DNA of 64,000 nucleotides from the NCBI RefSeq assembly GCF_003054325.1, contig NZ_QBKU01000003.1, forward strand, positions 248,001-312,000, given 5' to 3'. The position numbers and the translations under genes are program-made. This document shows positions 42,642 to 52,502 of this stretch, piece by piece; the first letter of the stretch is position 1, and each line of letters starts with the position of its first letter. Under the pieces are notes generated by a model. The model was given only the letters and a program-made list of their open reading frames with translations, ran no database searches and was not told the DNA's origin. Source of the DNA: Sulfitobacter mediterraneus (GTDB lineage: Bacteria > Pseudomonadota > Alphaproteobacteria > Rhodobacterales > Rhodobacteraceae).

Positions 42642-43925
42642 ATGATCGGGCGATGGTCCTCCAAGATCGCAACGGACGAAGAGGTTGAACCCAAGGGGTT
42701 TGACGCCTTTGAACTGAGGCTTGGAGACCTGATGCGCGGCGAACGCGCCACCATGGGCAAATCGCTTTTGGATGTGCAGCGCGAGCTTCGGATCAAAGCC
42801 GCCTACATCGCCGCCATCGAAAACGCCGACCCCGATGCCTTTGACACCCCCGGATTTATTGCAGGCTACGTGCGGTCCTACGCCCGTTACCTGTCCATGG
42901 ACCCGGACAAAGCCTTTGCGGCCTTTTGTACAGAATCCGGTTTCTCTGTCGCGCACGGCATGTCTGCCGATGCGTCCGTTATCAAAAAGACCAACGTCGA
43001 AGATCGTCAGACCCGCCCCGCAGGCGGCGACATCTTTGCCCGCTCCAACACAGCCATGGCCCCTATGGGTGACAGCCTGCTCAGCCGGGTTGAGCCGGGC
43101 GCAGTCGGGTCCATGCTGGTGCTGGTCGCGCTGATCGGCGCCATCGGATTTGGCGGCTGGACCGTGCTGAAAGAAGTGCAGCGCGTGCAGGTTGCTCCGG
43201 TCGATCAGACACCGGTTGTTCTGTCGGATCTTGATCCGCTGGATGGTGCTCTGACAACAACGCCTGACGCAGACAACACAACAGCCGCACCGCAGATGCC
43301 CGCGCCGCGCACCGCTGCGCTGGACCGGCTTTACCGGCCGCAGGCGCTTGATGTGCCGGTTCTGGTGGCCCGTGATGCGCCCATTGCAACGATTGACCCA
43401 CGCTCCGTTGGCAGCTTTGCCTCCGCCGCAGATCAATTGCCGCAGGTTGGTGTGCAGACAGCCGCTTTTGGCGGCACACAATCGGCCACTGATCTGGCCG
43501 TTGCCGAAGCTTTGGGCAGTGCGCCGAACGTGCCTTTGGTTGTGGGCGCCGCGAAAGAGGGCGTGCGCATGGTTGCCGCCTATCCGTCATGGGTACGGGT
43601 TCGCGCCGCCGATGGCACCGTCATCTTTGAAGGGGTGATGAACAAGGGCGACACATGGGATGTACCCACCACGGAAGAGCCGCCAACTCTGCGCACCGGC
43701 GAATCCGGCGCATTGTATTTCGCGATGGCGGATGGCTGCTTTGGCCCTGTAGGCGCACGCGGCGCGATCACATCGAACCTGCCTTTGCATCAACAGGCAC
43801 TGGCCGAACTCTACGCGCCGGTTGATCCAACTCAAGACACGTCTCTGACGCGGATGTTTGCCGATCTGGAAACATCCGACATTGATCCGGCCGTTTTGGC
43901 TGCGATGCCCTGCCAAACAAACTAA
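42642..43925 (+). CDS. RodZ-like HTH-membrane protein (DUF4115)
   Basis: 427 residues. Cytoplasmic Cro/CI-type HTH of RodZ at ~20-95 (LGDLMRGERATMGKSLLDVQRELRIKAAYIAAIENADPDAFDTPGFIAGYVRSYARYLSMDP), one TM helix ~155-175 (GSMLVLVALIGAIGFGGWTVL), a Pro/Thr-rich periplasmic stretch, and a terminal DUF4115 domain (VRMVAAYPSWVRVRAADGTVIFEGVMNKGDTWDVPTTEEPPTLRTGESGALYFAMADGCFGPVG). It probably links MreB-type cytoskeleton to the wall. It sits immediately before ispG, an order common in proteobacteria. Confidence 0.88.
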   Translation: MIGRWSSKIATDEEVEPKGFDAFELRLGDLMRGERATMGKSLLDVQRELRIKAAYIAAIENADPDAFDTPGFIAGYVRSYARYLSMDPDKAFAAFCTESGFSVAHGMSADASVIKKTNVEDRQTRPAGGDIFARSNTAMAPMGDSLLSRVEPGAVGSMLVLVALIGAIGFGGWTVLKEVQRVQVAPVDQTPVVLSDLDPLDGALTTTPDADNTTAAPQMPAPRTAALDRLYRPQALDVPVLVARDAPIATIDPRSVGSFASAADQLPQVGVQTAAFGGTQSATDLAVAEALGSAPNVPLVVGAAKEGVRMVAAYPSWVRVRAADGTVIFEGVMNKGDTWDVPTTEEPPTLRTGESGALYFAMADGCFGPVGARGAITSNLPLHQQALAELYAPVDPTQDTSLTRMFADLETSDIDPAVLAAMPCQTN

Positions 43926-43998
43926 GCGCCCATTGCACCAAAGGGCCGGCTTGACTAGGTACTGAGGGACAACAACGCCCCCAGACCAAGGTGATCCC

Positions 43999-45132
43999 AT
44001 GTCGCTGAACCACATCCGCCCCTGGCGTGACATTTACCGCCGCACATCGCGTCAGATCATGGTGGGCAATGTGCCTGTGGGCGGCGATGCCCCGATCACC
44101 GTACAGACCATGACCAACACATTGACCACCGATGTGGCAGGCACCATCGCGCAAATTCAGGCGGCGACGGATGCAGGGGCCGACATCGTGCGGGTCTCTG
44201 TGCCGGATGAGGCCTCCTCGAAGGCGCTCAAAGAGATTGTGCCGGAGGTCAGCGTGCCCATCGTCGCGGACATCCATTTCCACTACAAACGCGGCATTGA
44301 GGCGGCTGAGGCGGGCGCGGCCTGCCTGCGGATCAATCCGGGCAACATTGGTGATGAAACGCGGGTCAAAGAGGTGATCAAAGCGGCGCGGGATCATAAT
44401 TGTTCCATCCGCATCGGAGTGAACGCCGGATCACTGGAAAAACATCTGCTGGATAAATACGGCGAGCCATGCCCCGATGCGATGGTGGAAAGCGGTCTGG
44501 ATCATATCAAGATCCTGCAAGACAACGATTTTCACGAGTTCAAAATCAGCTGTAAGGCCTCTGACGTGTTCATGGCCGCTGCCGCCTATCAAAAGCTGGC
44601 CGAGGCCACGGATGCGCCCATTCATCTTGGCATAACCGAGGCAGGCGGGTTGATGTCCGGCACCATCAAATCTGCCATTGGCTTGGGCAATCTGCTGTGG
44701 ATGGGCATTGGCGACACGATCCGCGTGTCGCTGTCCGCGGACCCGGTTGAAGAGGTCAAGGTCGGCTATGAGATCCTGAAATCACTGGGCCTGCGCCATC
44801 GCGGCGTGAACATCATTTCCTGCCCCTCCTGCGCGCGGCAAGGCTTTGACGTGATCAAAACCGTTGAGGCGCTGGAAAAACGGCTGGAACACATCAAAAC
44901 CCCGATGAGCCTGTCGATCATTGGCTGCGTGGTCAATGGACCGGGCGAGGCATTGATGACCGATGTCGGCTTCACCGGGGGCGGGGCAGGGTCCGGCATG
45001 GTTTATCTGGCGGGCAAGCAAAGTCACAAACAAGACAACGCCAGCATGATCGAACACATCGTCGAACAGGTCGAAAAGAAAGCCGCCGAGATTGACGCAG
45101 AGGCGGCCAAAGAAGCGCAAGCGGCGGAATAA
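43999..45132 (+). CDS. ispG: 4-hydroxy-3-methylbut-2-enyl-diphosphate synthase (flavodoxin type)
   Basis: 377 residues. GcpE of the MEP isoprenoid pathway: [66 protein letters not shown], and 4Fe-4S cysteines in [11 protein letters not shown] (~274, 277) and [13 protein letters not shown] (~309). The C terminus is rich in Glu/Ala. It reduces MEcPP to HMBPP using reduced flavodoxin or ferredoxin. Translated 73 bp downstream of the RodZ-like gene. Confidence 0.96.
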   Translation: MSLNHIRPWRDIYRRTSRQIMVGNVPVGGDAPITVQTMTNTLTTDVAGTIAQIQAATDAGADIVRVSVPDEASSKALKEIVPEVSVPIVADIHFHYKRGIEAAEAGAACLRINPGNIGDETRVKEVIKAARDHNCSIRIGVNAGSLEKHLLDKYGEPCPDAMVESGLDHIKILQDNDFHEFKISCKASDVFMAAAAYQKLAEATDAPIHLGITEAGGLMSGTIKSAIGLGNLLWMGIGDTIRVSLSADPVEEVKVGYEILKSLGLRHRGVNIISCPSCARQGFDVIKTVEALEKRLEHIKTPMSLSIIGCVVNGPGEALMTDVGFTGGGAGSGMVYLAGKQSHKQDNASMIEHIVEQVEKKAAEIDAEAAKEAQAAE

Positions 45133-45218
45133 GCTGCCCGGGTTGAGCGGGAGAGTGATCGCCGAACCGTCAGGCGGTCCGGCGGCAGCGCCGTGATCCG
45201 GGCGGGCGTATCGTAGCC

Positions 45219-45962
45219 TCAGCCGCGCTTTTCTTCGACCAAGGCCATCATCTGATCAAACGGCAGATAGCCGCGCAGCAATTCGTCGTGCATCACAAAT
45301 GTTGGCGTGCCCGAAATGCTAAGCTGTTGCGCCAAGGCGCGGGTCTGGGCGATTTCCATCGTCACTTCGTCGCTGTCCATACGGGCTTCGATCGCGTCCA
45401 TCTCCAGACCAAAGGTACTGCCCAAACGGCGCAGGGCAGGCAGGGTGACGTCGCCGTTATAGGCCATCAACGCATCATTGACCGCCTTGTAGCTGTCATC
45501 GCCAGCAATCTGCTTGGTCGCAATGGCAAAGCGTGAGGCCAGCACCGATTGATCACCCAAGATCGGAAACTCTTTCACAATCAGGCGGATATTCCCGTCT
45601 GTTTCCAAAAGCTTGGCCACTTCGCCATGGGCGCGTTTGCAATAGCCGCAGCGGTAATCAAGAAACTCGACCAGCGTGATATCACCATCCGGATTGCCGC
45701 CAACCCAGGAATATCCGTCATCAAAGATCGCGGCGGCATTGTCGCTGACCAGATTGTCATCCGCGCGGGCCTGCGCCTCGGCTTCACGGTTTTGCAGCAA
45801 TGTGACCGCTTCCATGATCACTTCGGGGTTGTCCATCAAATAGGCACGCACCTCGGCGCGGAACTGGGCGCGTTCGGCGTCTGTCAGTTCTGTCAAATCC
45901 ATCGCAGCAGCGGGCAAAGCCAGCGTAGCTGCAAAAATCGGCGCGATCAGGCGGTGCATCAT
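45219..45962 (-). CDS. DsbA-family thiol-disulfide interchange protein
   Basis: 247 residues with signal peptide (HRLIAPIFAATLALPAAA). The thioredoxin fold has active-site Cys105-Gly-Tyr-Cys108 (FLDYRCGYCKRAHGEV), a cis-Pro in GTPTFVM, and an inserted helical domain; its N-terminal LTDAERAQFRAEVRAYLMDNPEVIMEAVTLL fits the DsbA/DsbG-like Com1 group. Periplasmic disulfide oxidase or isomerase. Start at the first of two ATGs (45962) with AAAGG upstream. Divergent from the aminotransferase. Confidence 0.92.
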   Translation of the reverse strand: MMHRLIAPIFAATLALPAAAMDLTELTDAERAQFRAEVRAYLMDNPEVIMEAVTLLQNREAEAQARADDNLVSDNAAAIFDDGYSWVGGNPDGDITLVEFLDYRCGYCKRAHGEVAKLLETDGNIRLIVKEFPILGDQSVLASRFAIATKQIAGDDSYKAVNDALMAYNGDVTLPALRRLGSTFGLEMDAIEARMDSDEVTMEIAQTRALAQQLSISGTPTFVMHDELLRGYLPFDQMMALVEEKRG

Positions 45963-46048
45963 GATTGGAAACCTTTCATTCGTCGCATGTGGGTTGACGG
46001 CATGCGCAAGACCCGGTGAAAACACATCGCAACACTAGGAGCAAGCCC

Positions 46049-47194
46049 ATGCGCATATCAACCCGGTCCGCCGTCGATCCCTTTATTGTGATGGACGTGA
46101 TGCAAGCCGCCAGCGCGGCCGAAGCCGCAGGCCGCCATATCATCCATATGGAGGTCGGCCAGCCGGGCACCGGCGCCCCCAAAGGCGCAACCGCAGCCCT
46201 CGCAAAAGCGATGGATGAAGGGCCGCTGGGTTATACTGTGGCGCTTGGCCTGCCGGCGTTGCGGGCGCGGATCGCGCAGATGTATGGCGAATGGTACAAC
46301 GTCGATCTTGATCCATCGCGTGTGGTGATCACGCCGGGGTCATCGGGTGGGTTTATCCTGGCCTTTACTGCGCTGTTTGACACCCATGACAAGGTTGGCA
46401 TTGGCGCGCCGGGCTATCCCAGTTATCGCCAGATCTTGCGGGCGCTGGGGTTCGATCCCATTGATTTACCTGCACAACTTGAAAACCGCTATCAACCGGT
46501 GCCTGCCGATTTTGCCGATATGGATCTGGCCGGATTGCTGGTGGCATCCCCGGCCAACCCGACCGGAACCATGCTCGACAGGCCCGCCATGGGCGCTTTG
46601 ATCGAGGCCTGCGCCGCGCAGAACGCCTCGTTCATTTCGGACGAGATTTACCATGGGGTCGAATACGAGAAAAAGGCCGTCACCGCGCTGGAGCTGACAG
46701 ATGATTGCTATGTGATCAATTCGTTCTCCAAGTATTTCTCAATGACCGGCTGGCGCATCGGCTGGATGGTGGTGCCGGAAGATCATGTGCGGGTGGTGGA
46801 ACGGATCGCCCAGAACATGTTTATTTGCGCCCCCCACGCCAGCCAGATCGCAGCACTTGCGGCGATGGATTGTGACGATGAATTGCAGGCCAACATGGAT
46901 GTCTACCGCGCCAACCGCGCTTTGATGCTGGAAGGGTTGAAAGACGCCGGATTTACCAAGTTTGCCCCGCCGGATGGCGCATTTTATGTCTATGCCGATG
47001 TCTCTGACCTGACACAGGACAGCCGCGCCTTTGCAGCGGCAATTCTGGATCAGGCGGGCGTGGCCGTCACGCCGGGGCTGGATTTCGATCCGCTGCGCGG
47101 CGCGACCACCCTGCGGTTTTCCTATGCCCGCAGTACCGTCGATATTCGCGAAGGTCTGGCGCGGCTCAAGACGTTTATGCAAGAGCGCAAGTAA
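46049..47194 (+). CDS. Class I/II pyridoxal-phosphate aminotransferase
   Basis: 381 residues from ATG 46049 with AGGAG upstream. Fold type I: HMEVGQPGTGAPKG, ITPGSSGGFILAFTALFD, APGYPSYRQILRALG, ASPANPTGTMLDR, SDEIYHGVEY, PLP-lysine in INSFSKYFSMTGWRIGWM, and the substrate-carboxylate Arg in LRFSYARSTVDIREG. Aspartate-type family; the amino acid is not determined. It is followed by a cell-wall amidase 75 bp on. Confidence 0.9.
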   Translation: MRISTRSAVDPFIVMDVMQAASAAEAAGRHIIHMEVGQPGTGAPKGATAALAKAMDEGPLGYTVALGLPALRARIAQMYGEWYNVDLDPSRVVITPGSSGGFILAFTALFDTHDKVGIGAPGYPSYRQILRALGFDPIDLPAQLENRYQPVPADFADMDLAGLLVASPANPTGTMLDRPAMGALIEACAAQNASFISDEIYHGVEYEKKAVTALELTDDCYVINSFSKYFSMTGWRIGWMVVPEDHVRVVERIAQNMFICAPHASQIAALAAMDCDDELQANMDVYRANRALMLEGLKDAGFTKFAPPDGAFYVYADVSDLTQDSRAFAAAILDQAGVAVTPGLDFDPLRGATTLRFSYARSTVDIREGLARLKTFMQERK

Positions 47195-47269
47195 CCTCTG
47201 CGGCTGGCCTGCATCGGCAAAAGCTGTTAGCCTGACCCCAACAACAAGCCGAAAACAACGGTGGAGCGG

Positions 47270-48484
47270 ATGCAGGCGATACTCAAGCTATTGGCAGTGA
47301 TCATGATCACGGCGCAGGGGGCCTATGCCCAAAGCCTTTCCGCCCTGGCGCGGGTCGATCCTGAGCAAAGCAAGATCGAAGAGGGCTGGTTCGGCAAGAC
47401 CTCACTGACCCTTGGCCTCAGCCAAGGTGTGCCGTTCCGGGTGTTCCTTCTGAATGATCCGGCGCGGTTGGTGGTGGATTTCCGCGAGGTTGATTGGACG
47501 GGCCTGAGCGGCGAGGATTTGTTGCCTGAACCGGGCGCGATCTCCGATATCCGCTTTGGTAGTTTTCAGCCCGGCTGGTCGCGGCTGGTCGCCGATCTGG
47601 CAGAGCCGATGATCCCCGACCAGATCGCTATGCCCGTTGATCAGAACAGCGGCACCGCGCGGCTTGAGATCATCCTCAAAGAGGTATCTCAAGATAGATT
47701 TGCCAAGGCTGCAGGGGTGGCGGTTGATCCCTCGTGGACGATGTCACTCGCCCCTCGAAAGCCGATGACAAAACGTGATGATGGCCGCTTTGTTGTGGCG
47801 CTGGATCCCGGTCACGGCGGTATTGATCCGGGCGCCCAAACCGACGGTGTTGATGAGAAAGACCTGATGTTGCGCTTTGCCCTGTCGCTGAGCGAGACCT
47901 TGCAGCGCAGCGGTGTTGATGTGGTGCTGACTCGGTCCGAGGACGTCTTTGTCGCGCTGGAAACCCGCGTGGCGATTGCCCATCAGGCGCAGGCCGACAT
48001 GTTTATATCGCTGCATGCGGACAGCCTGACCCAAGGCGGGGCCAAGGGCGCGACGGTCTATACCCTGTCGGACGAGGCCAGTGATGCGGCAACGGCGCAT
48101 CTGGCCGCACGGCACAACCGCGCCGACATTATCGCCGGTGTTGATTTGACCGGATCGGATGATCAGGTGGCAAGCATTCTGCTGGATCTGGCCCGTCAGG
48201 AAACCGAACCGCGCTCTACCGCGCTGGCGCAGGTCTTGAGCAAAGGCATGGCTGCCGCGGGTGGCCCAATGAACAGCCGCCCCCTGCGCCGGGCCGGTTT
48301 TTCGGTGCTCAAATCCGCAGATATCCCGTCGGTTCTGGTCGAGATCGGCTTTCTGAGTTCAAAGCGGGATCTCAACAATCTGCGCGATCCGATCTGGCGT
48401 GCGGTCATGGTCAACGCGATGGCCGATGCGATATTGGCGTGGCGCGATCAAGATGAAGCCCGCAAGCCTTTGATCCGGCAATAA
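47270..48484 (+). CDS. amiC: N-acetylmuramoyl-L-alanine amidase (AmiC type) with AMIN domain
   Basis: 404 residues with signal peptide MQAILKLLAVIMITAQGAYA. The AMIN domain (~40-150, LGLSQGVPFRVFLLNDPARLVVDFREVDW) targets peptidoglycan or septum; the Amidase_3 catalytic domain (~180-400) has VVALDPGHGGIDPGAQTDGVDEKDLMLRFALSL, zinc/catalytic residues HADSLTQGGAKGATVYTLS, and EIGFLSSKRDLNNLRDP. It cleaves the amide between MurNAc and L-Ala during division. An in-frame GTG nine bases earlier is an alternative start. Neighbour PBP1A gives a wall module. Confidence 0.93.
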   Translation: MQAILKLLAVIMITAQGAYAQSLSALARVDPEQSKIEEGWFGKTSLTLGLSQGVPFRVFLLNDPARLVVDFREVDWTGLSGEDLLPEPGAISDIRFGSFQPGWSRLVADLAEPMIPDQIAMPVDQNSGTARLEIILKEVSQDRFAKAAGVAVDPSWTMSLAPRKPMTKRDDGRFVVALDPGHGGIDPGAQTDGVDEKDLMLRFALSLSETLQRSGVDVVLTRSEDVFVALETRVAIAHQAQADMFISLHADSLTQGGAKGATVYTLSDEASDAATAHLAARHNRADIIAGVDLTGSDDQVASILLDLARQETEPRSTALAQVLSKGMAAAGGPMNSRPLRRAGFSVLKSADIPSVLVEIGFLSSKRDLNNLRDPIWRAVMVNAMADAILAWRDQDEARKPLIRQ

Positions 48485-48625
48485 AAAGAACCACTTCGTC
48501 ACCTGCGCCGCCCCGTAGTGGATGGGCAAAGATTGGCCGAAGCCAGTGCGTTTCGTGTTTTGACCATTGCCGCCGGTCCGCGTATACCGGACCCTACCTC
48601 GTTGCCCTGAAAAGGTTGTTCATTC

Positions 48626-51178
48626 GTGTTCCGTTTCATCCTGTCTTTCTTTGGCGGTATTTTTACCGCGATCACCATGAGCCTGGCTATGGTCGCGCTG
48701 TCCATCGGGGCGGTGTTCTGGATGTACGGGCGTGATCTGCCCAGCCACGAAAGCCTTGCACAATATACCCCGCCAACGATCAGCCGGATCTATTCGGGGC
48801 AGGGGCGTTTGATCGACGAATTTGCCAAGGAACGGCGGCTGTTTGCCCCGGCGGATACCATTCCAGACCTGATCAAGCAGGCGTTTATTTCGGCTGAGGA
48901 CAAGAATTTTTATCAGCACGAAGGTTACGATTTACGCGGTATTGCGGCGGCGGCGATTGATGCCGTGCGCTCGCGCGGGCGCGATGTGCGCGGGGCCTCC
49001 ACGATCACCCAGCAGGTGATGAAAAACTTCCTGTTGTCCGGCGATCGCCGGGCCGAGCGTAAGATCAAGGAGATCATCCTCGCCGCCCGTCTGGAAGAAA
49101 CCCTGCCCAAGGAAAAAATCCTTGAGCTTTACCTGAACGAGATTTTCCTTGGCCAGAATTCCTATGGTGTGGCCGCGGCCAGCCAGACCTATTTCAACAA
49201 GACCTTGGGTGAACTGGCCCCGCATGAGGCAGCGTTTCTGGCGTCTTTGCCCAAAGCGCCATCGGATTTCCACCCCGTGCGCCGCAAGGAACGCCTATTG
49301 TCACGGCGCAACTTTGTGCTGCGGGAGATGTTCGAAAACGGCTACATTCCCAAGGCGGAGTATGAGGCCGAAAAGGCCTTGCCGCTGCGGTCGGTCCAGA
49401 ACGGCGATTTCGAAAGCTTCAAAGCCGAACTGCCGCCGCGTGACTATTTCACCGATGAAATTCGCCGACAATTGTCCGAAAACTTTGGCGAAGGTGAGTT
49501 TTTCACCGGCGGTCTGACCGTTCGTGCCACCATCGACAACGAGATGCAGCCCATCGCCGCCAACGCACTGCGTCTGCAACTGGAACAATACGACCGTGGC
49601 CGTGGTGTCTGGCGCGGAACCGGCGAGAGCCTTCCTGCCGAAGCGCTTGAAACCGAAGAGAAATGGCGTGCCGCACTGGCTGATCTGCGTGTGCCCCGCG
49701 ACATTGACCTGGAAAACCAATGGTATCCCGCTGTGGTGCTTGAGATCGGCGATAATGACGCCCGCATTGGCATCGAAGGCGTTGAAGAGGACGCAGACGG
49801 CCATTGGATTCCCGCCAAGGATGTCCAATGGGCCCGCAAACGGCTTGAAGACGGGAAGCTGGCGAAAAAGGCCCGTGTCGCCGGTGATCTGCTGAGCGTG
49901 GGCGAGGTGGTTCTGGTGCGCCGGATGACTGCGGATGACGATGGCAGCTTTATCCGCTGGACGTTGCGGCAGGTGCCTCAGGTGCAGGGCGGTTTTGTTG
50001 CCATGGACGCGGACACCGGGCGCGTGATCGCCATGCAGGGCGGCTTTTCCTATCAGGCCTCGGTGTTCAACCGCGCGACCCAGGCCCGCCGCCAGCCCGG
50101 CTCAAGCTTCAAACCCTTTGTCTATGCCTCCGCACTCGACAGCGGCTATAGCCCGGCCACCATTGTTGTAGACGCCCCGATCGAGATCGACACCCCGCAA
50201 GGCGTGTGGCGGCCCAAGAACGCCTCGCATAAATTCTACGGGCCAACGCCGCTGCGCACCGGCATCGAACAATCGCGGAACCTGATGACCATCCGACTGG
50301 CCCAGGAGGTCGGCATGGATGTGGTCGGCAGCTATGCCGAACGTTTTGGCGTCTATGACAACCTCTCACCGGTGCTGGCCAATGCGCTTGGGGCGCAGGA
50401 AACCACGCTCTATCAGATGGTGTCGGCCTATGCGATGTTCGCCAATGGCGGTGAGCGGGTTCAACCCACGCTGGTGGACCGGGTGCAGGACCGTTACGGG
50501 CGCACCGTTTACCAACATGACCAACGTCTGTGCAACGATTGCAAACAGGTCAGCCTCACTCCGGGCCAAGCCCCAAGGGTGATTTCCAACCGTGAACGGG
50601 TGATGGATCCGGTCACGGCCTATCAGCTGACCTCGATGATGCGCGGTGTGGTCGAACGCGGCACCGCCCGCAAAGCCGTCAATCTGCCCGTGCCGATTGC
50701 AGGCAAAACCGGCACCACAAACGACGAGAAAGACGCTTGGTTTGTCGGCTTTTCCTCCAACATCGTCGCGGGCTGTTATATCGGGTTTGACACGCCCCGT
50801 GCCATGGGCCGGGGGTCGGGCGGCGGCGCGCTCTGTGCGCCGGTGTTCCAGCGGTTTATGTCCCAAGCGATCAAGAAATATGGCGGCGGCGATTTCAAAG
50901 CGCCCGACAGCTGTGTGTTCATCAACATCGACCGCTTTACCGGTGCACGGCTCAGCGATGGAGCTTCGGGGAACAATGTTGTCTCTGAATGTTTCCGCGA
51001 TGGCGAAGAGCCGATCTTTGGCATCATGTTTGATGGCGGCTTTGCCATGGGCGGTGATTTGCCATTGGTCGAGGAACTGGGCGGGGGCGGGCGCGAGGTC
51101 ACCACCTCAACCGGCAAAAAAGCCGTGGTCGGCCCCAAGGCCACGTTTGGGACATTGTCCTCAGGTGGTCTTTATTAA
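48626..51178 (+). CDS. mrcA: Penicillin-binding protein 1A (bifunctional transglycosylase/transpeptidase)
   Basis: 850 residues, GTG start with AGG upstream. TM helix ~5-32. GT51 transglycosylase with catalytic Glu in AEDKNFYQHEGYDLRGI and GASTITQQVMKNFLLSGDR, then an OB-like insertion (residues ~310-445, WYPAVVLEIGDNDARIGIEG) typical of PBP1A. Transpeptidase motifs SSFKPFVYASA (SxxK ~491), EQSRNLMTI (SxN), and GKTGTTND (KTG ~694). Polymerises and cross-links peptidoglycan. The GC-rich gap 48485-48625 contains no gene. Confidence 0.96.
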   Translation: MFRFILSFFGGIFTAITMSLAMVALSIGAVFWMYGRDLPSHESLAQYTPPTISRIYSGQGRLIDEFAKERRLFAPADTIPDLIKQAFISAEDKNFYQHEGYDLRGIAAAAIDAVRSRGRDVRGASTITQQVMKNFLLSGDRRAERKIKEIILAARLEETLPKEKILELYLNEIFLGQNSYGVAAASQTYFNKTLGELAPHEAAFLASLPKAPSDFHPVRRKERLLSRRNFVLREMFENGYIPKAEYEAEKALPLRSVQNGDFESFKAELPPRDYFTDEIRRQLSENFGEGEFFTGGLTVRATIDNEMQPIAANALRLQLEQYDRGRGVWRGTGESLPAEALETEEKWRAALADLRVPRDIDLENQWYPAVVLEIGDNDARIGIEGVEEDADGHWIPAKDVQWARKRLEDGKLAKKARVAGDLLSVGEVVLVRRMTADDDGSFIRWTLRQVPQVQGGFVAMDADTGRVIAMQGGFSYQASVFNRATQARRQPGSSFKPFVYASALDSGYSPATIVVDAPIEIDTPQGVWRPKNASHKFYGPTPLRTGIEQSRNLMTIRLAQEVGMDVVGSYAERFGVYDNLSPVLANALGAQETTLYQMVSAYAMFANGGERVQPTLVDRVQDRYGRTVYQHDQRLCNDCKQVSLTPGQAPRVISNRERVMDPVTAYQLTSMMRGVVERGTARKAVNLPVPIAGKTGTTNDEKDAWFVGFSSNIVAGCYIGFDTPRAMGRGSGGGALCAPVFQRFMSQAIKKYGGGDFKAPDSCVFINIDRFTGARLSDGASGNNVVSECFRDGEEPIFGIMFDGGFAMGGDLPLVEELGGGGREVTTSTGKKAVVGPKATFGTLSSGGLY

Positions 51179-51267
51179 CCAAACAGGTCCGGGAAAACCG
51201 CCCTGCGGCTTGCTGCGCCGCGCGGGCTGGTTTATCCCGCCTTGAACCCAGATGAAGGCAGGCACCC

Positions 51268-52392
51268 ATGCGCGCAGAAGCACAAAACACGGCAGATCAG
51301 ATCGGGAAATCCCTGGAACTGCTGGCGCAGCGTTTGAACGTTGAAACCGCCCAGCACCGGCTGGAGGAATTTAACGCGCGCGTCGAAGACCCGAACCTCT
51401 GGGATGATCCGGATGCAGCGCAGAAACTGATGCGGGATCGCCAGATGCTGGTCGATGCCATCGACACCTATGAGGGCATCAAGCAAGAGCTGGCCGACAA
51501 CATCGAGCTGATCGAACTGGGCGAGATGGAAGAGGACGACGAAGTGGTCGCCGACGCCGAATCCGCGCTGAAGGCGCTGGCCGAGAAAGCCGCCCAAAAG
51601 GAGCTTGAAGCCCTGCTGGACGGCGAGGCCGACGGCAATGACACCTTTCTTGAAATCAACTCCGGCGCGGGCGGCACCGAAAGCTGTGACTGGGCCAGCA
51701 TGCTGGCGCGGATGTATGTCCGCTGGGCCGAGAAAAAGGGCTATAAGGTCGAATTGCAGGCCGAAAGCGCGGGCGAAGAGGCGGGCATCAAATCTGCCAC
51801 CTACAAGATCAGCGGCGTAAACGCCTATGGCTGGCTGAAATCCGAAAGCGGCGTCCACCGTCTGGTCCGGATCAGCCCGTTTGATTCCGCCGCCAAACGC
51901 CACACCTCCTTTACCTCTGTCGGGGTCTATCCGGTGGTGGATGACAACATCGAGATTGAGGTAAACCCATCCGACATTCGTATCGATACCTATCGGTCCT
52001 CGGGTGCGGGCGGACAGCACGTCAACACCACCGATTCCGCCGTGCGCATCACCCACGCTCCCACCGGCATTGTGGTGACGTCATCAGAGAAATCCCAGCA
52101 CCAGAACCGCGATATCGCGATGAAGGCCCTGAAAAGCCGTCTTTATCAGTTGGAGCTGGACCGCCGGAACGCCGCTGTGAACGAGATGCACGAAAACAAG
52201 GGCGATGCGGGCTGGGGCAATCAGATCCGGTCTTACGTGTTGCAACCCTATCAGATGGTCAAAGACCTGCGCACCAACTACGAGACCTCCGACACCAAAG
52301 GGGTGCTGGACGGTGATCTGGACGGTTTGATGGGGGCGACACTGGCATTGGCCGTAAGTGGCAAAAGCCGGGCCGAAGCGCAGGGCGACTGA
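51268..52392 (+). CDS. prfB: Peptide chain release factor 2
   Basis: 374 residues in one uninterrupted frame. Anticodon-like SPF motif in [13 protein letters not shown] and catalytic GGQ in [20 protein letters not shown] (~250). It releases at UGA and UAA. Unlike E. coli prfB there is no in-frame UGA with a shift site near codon 26, so no autoregulatory frameshift. Ends just before a GC-rich double hairpin. Confidence 0.96.
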   Translation: MRAEAQNTADQIGKSLELLAQRLNVETAQHRLEEFNARVEDPNLWDDPDAAQKLMRDRQMLVDAIDTYEGIKQELADNIELIELGEMEEDDEVVADAESALKALAEKAAQKELEALLDGEADGNDTFLEINSGAGGTESCDWASMLARMYVRWAEKKGYKVELQAESAGEEAGIKSATYKISGVNAYGWLKSESGVHRLVRISPFDSAAKRHTSFTSVGVYPVVDDNIEIEVNPSDIRIDTYRSSGAGGQHVNTTDSAVRITHAPTGIVVTSSEKSQHQNRDIAMKALKSRLYQLELDRRNAAVNEMHENKGDAGWGNQIRSYVLQPYQMVKDLRTNYETSDTKGVLDGDLDGLMGATLALAVSGKSRAEAQGD

Positions 52393-52399
52393 CCGGGCC

Positions 52400-52430
52400 G
52401 GGGGCTTTGCCCCCATCGCGGCAGGCCGCG
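52400..52430 (+). other. Double GC hairpin after prfB
   Basis: GGGGGC-TTT-GCCCCC (52400-52414) and CGCGGC-AG-GCCGCG (52417-52430). No T tract follows, so it is terminator-like or RNA-stabilising, similar to the edge hairpins at 11283 and 11390. Confidence 0.5.
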
Positions 52431-52502
52431 ATTCCCCCAGATTATTGAGAGCCAGAAAGAAATGGGATTGCGCAGCGACCGCAGTCTTGGTCTCATCACC
52501 CT

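Noticed and set aside
51268-52392. Programmed frameshift in prfB
   Set aside because: The 374-codon frame is continuous, with no in-frame UGA at the shift position.
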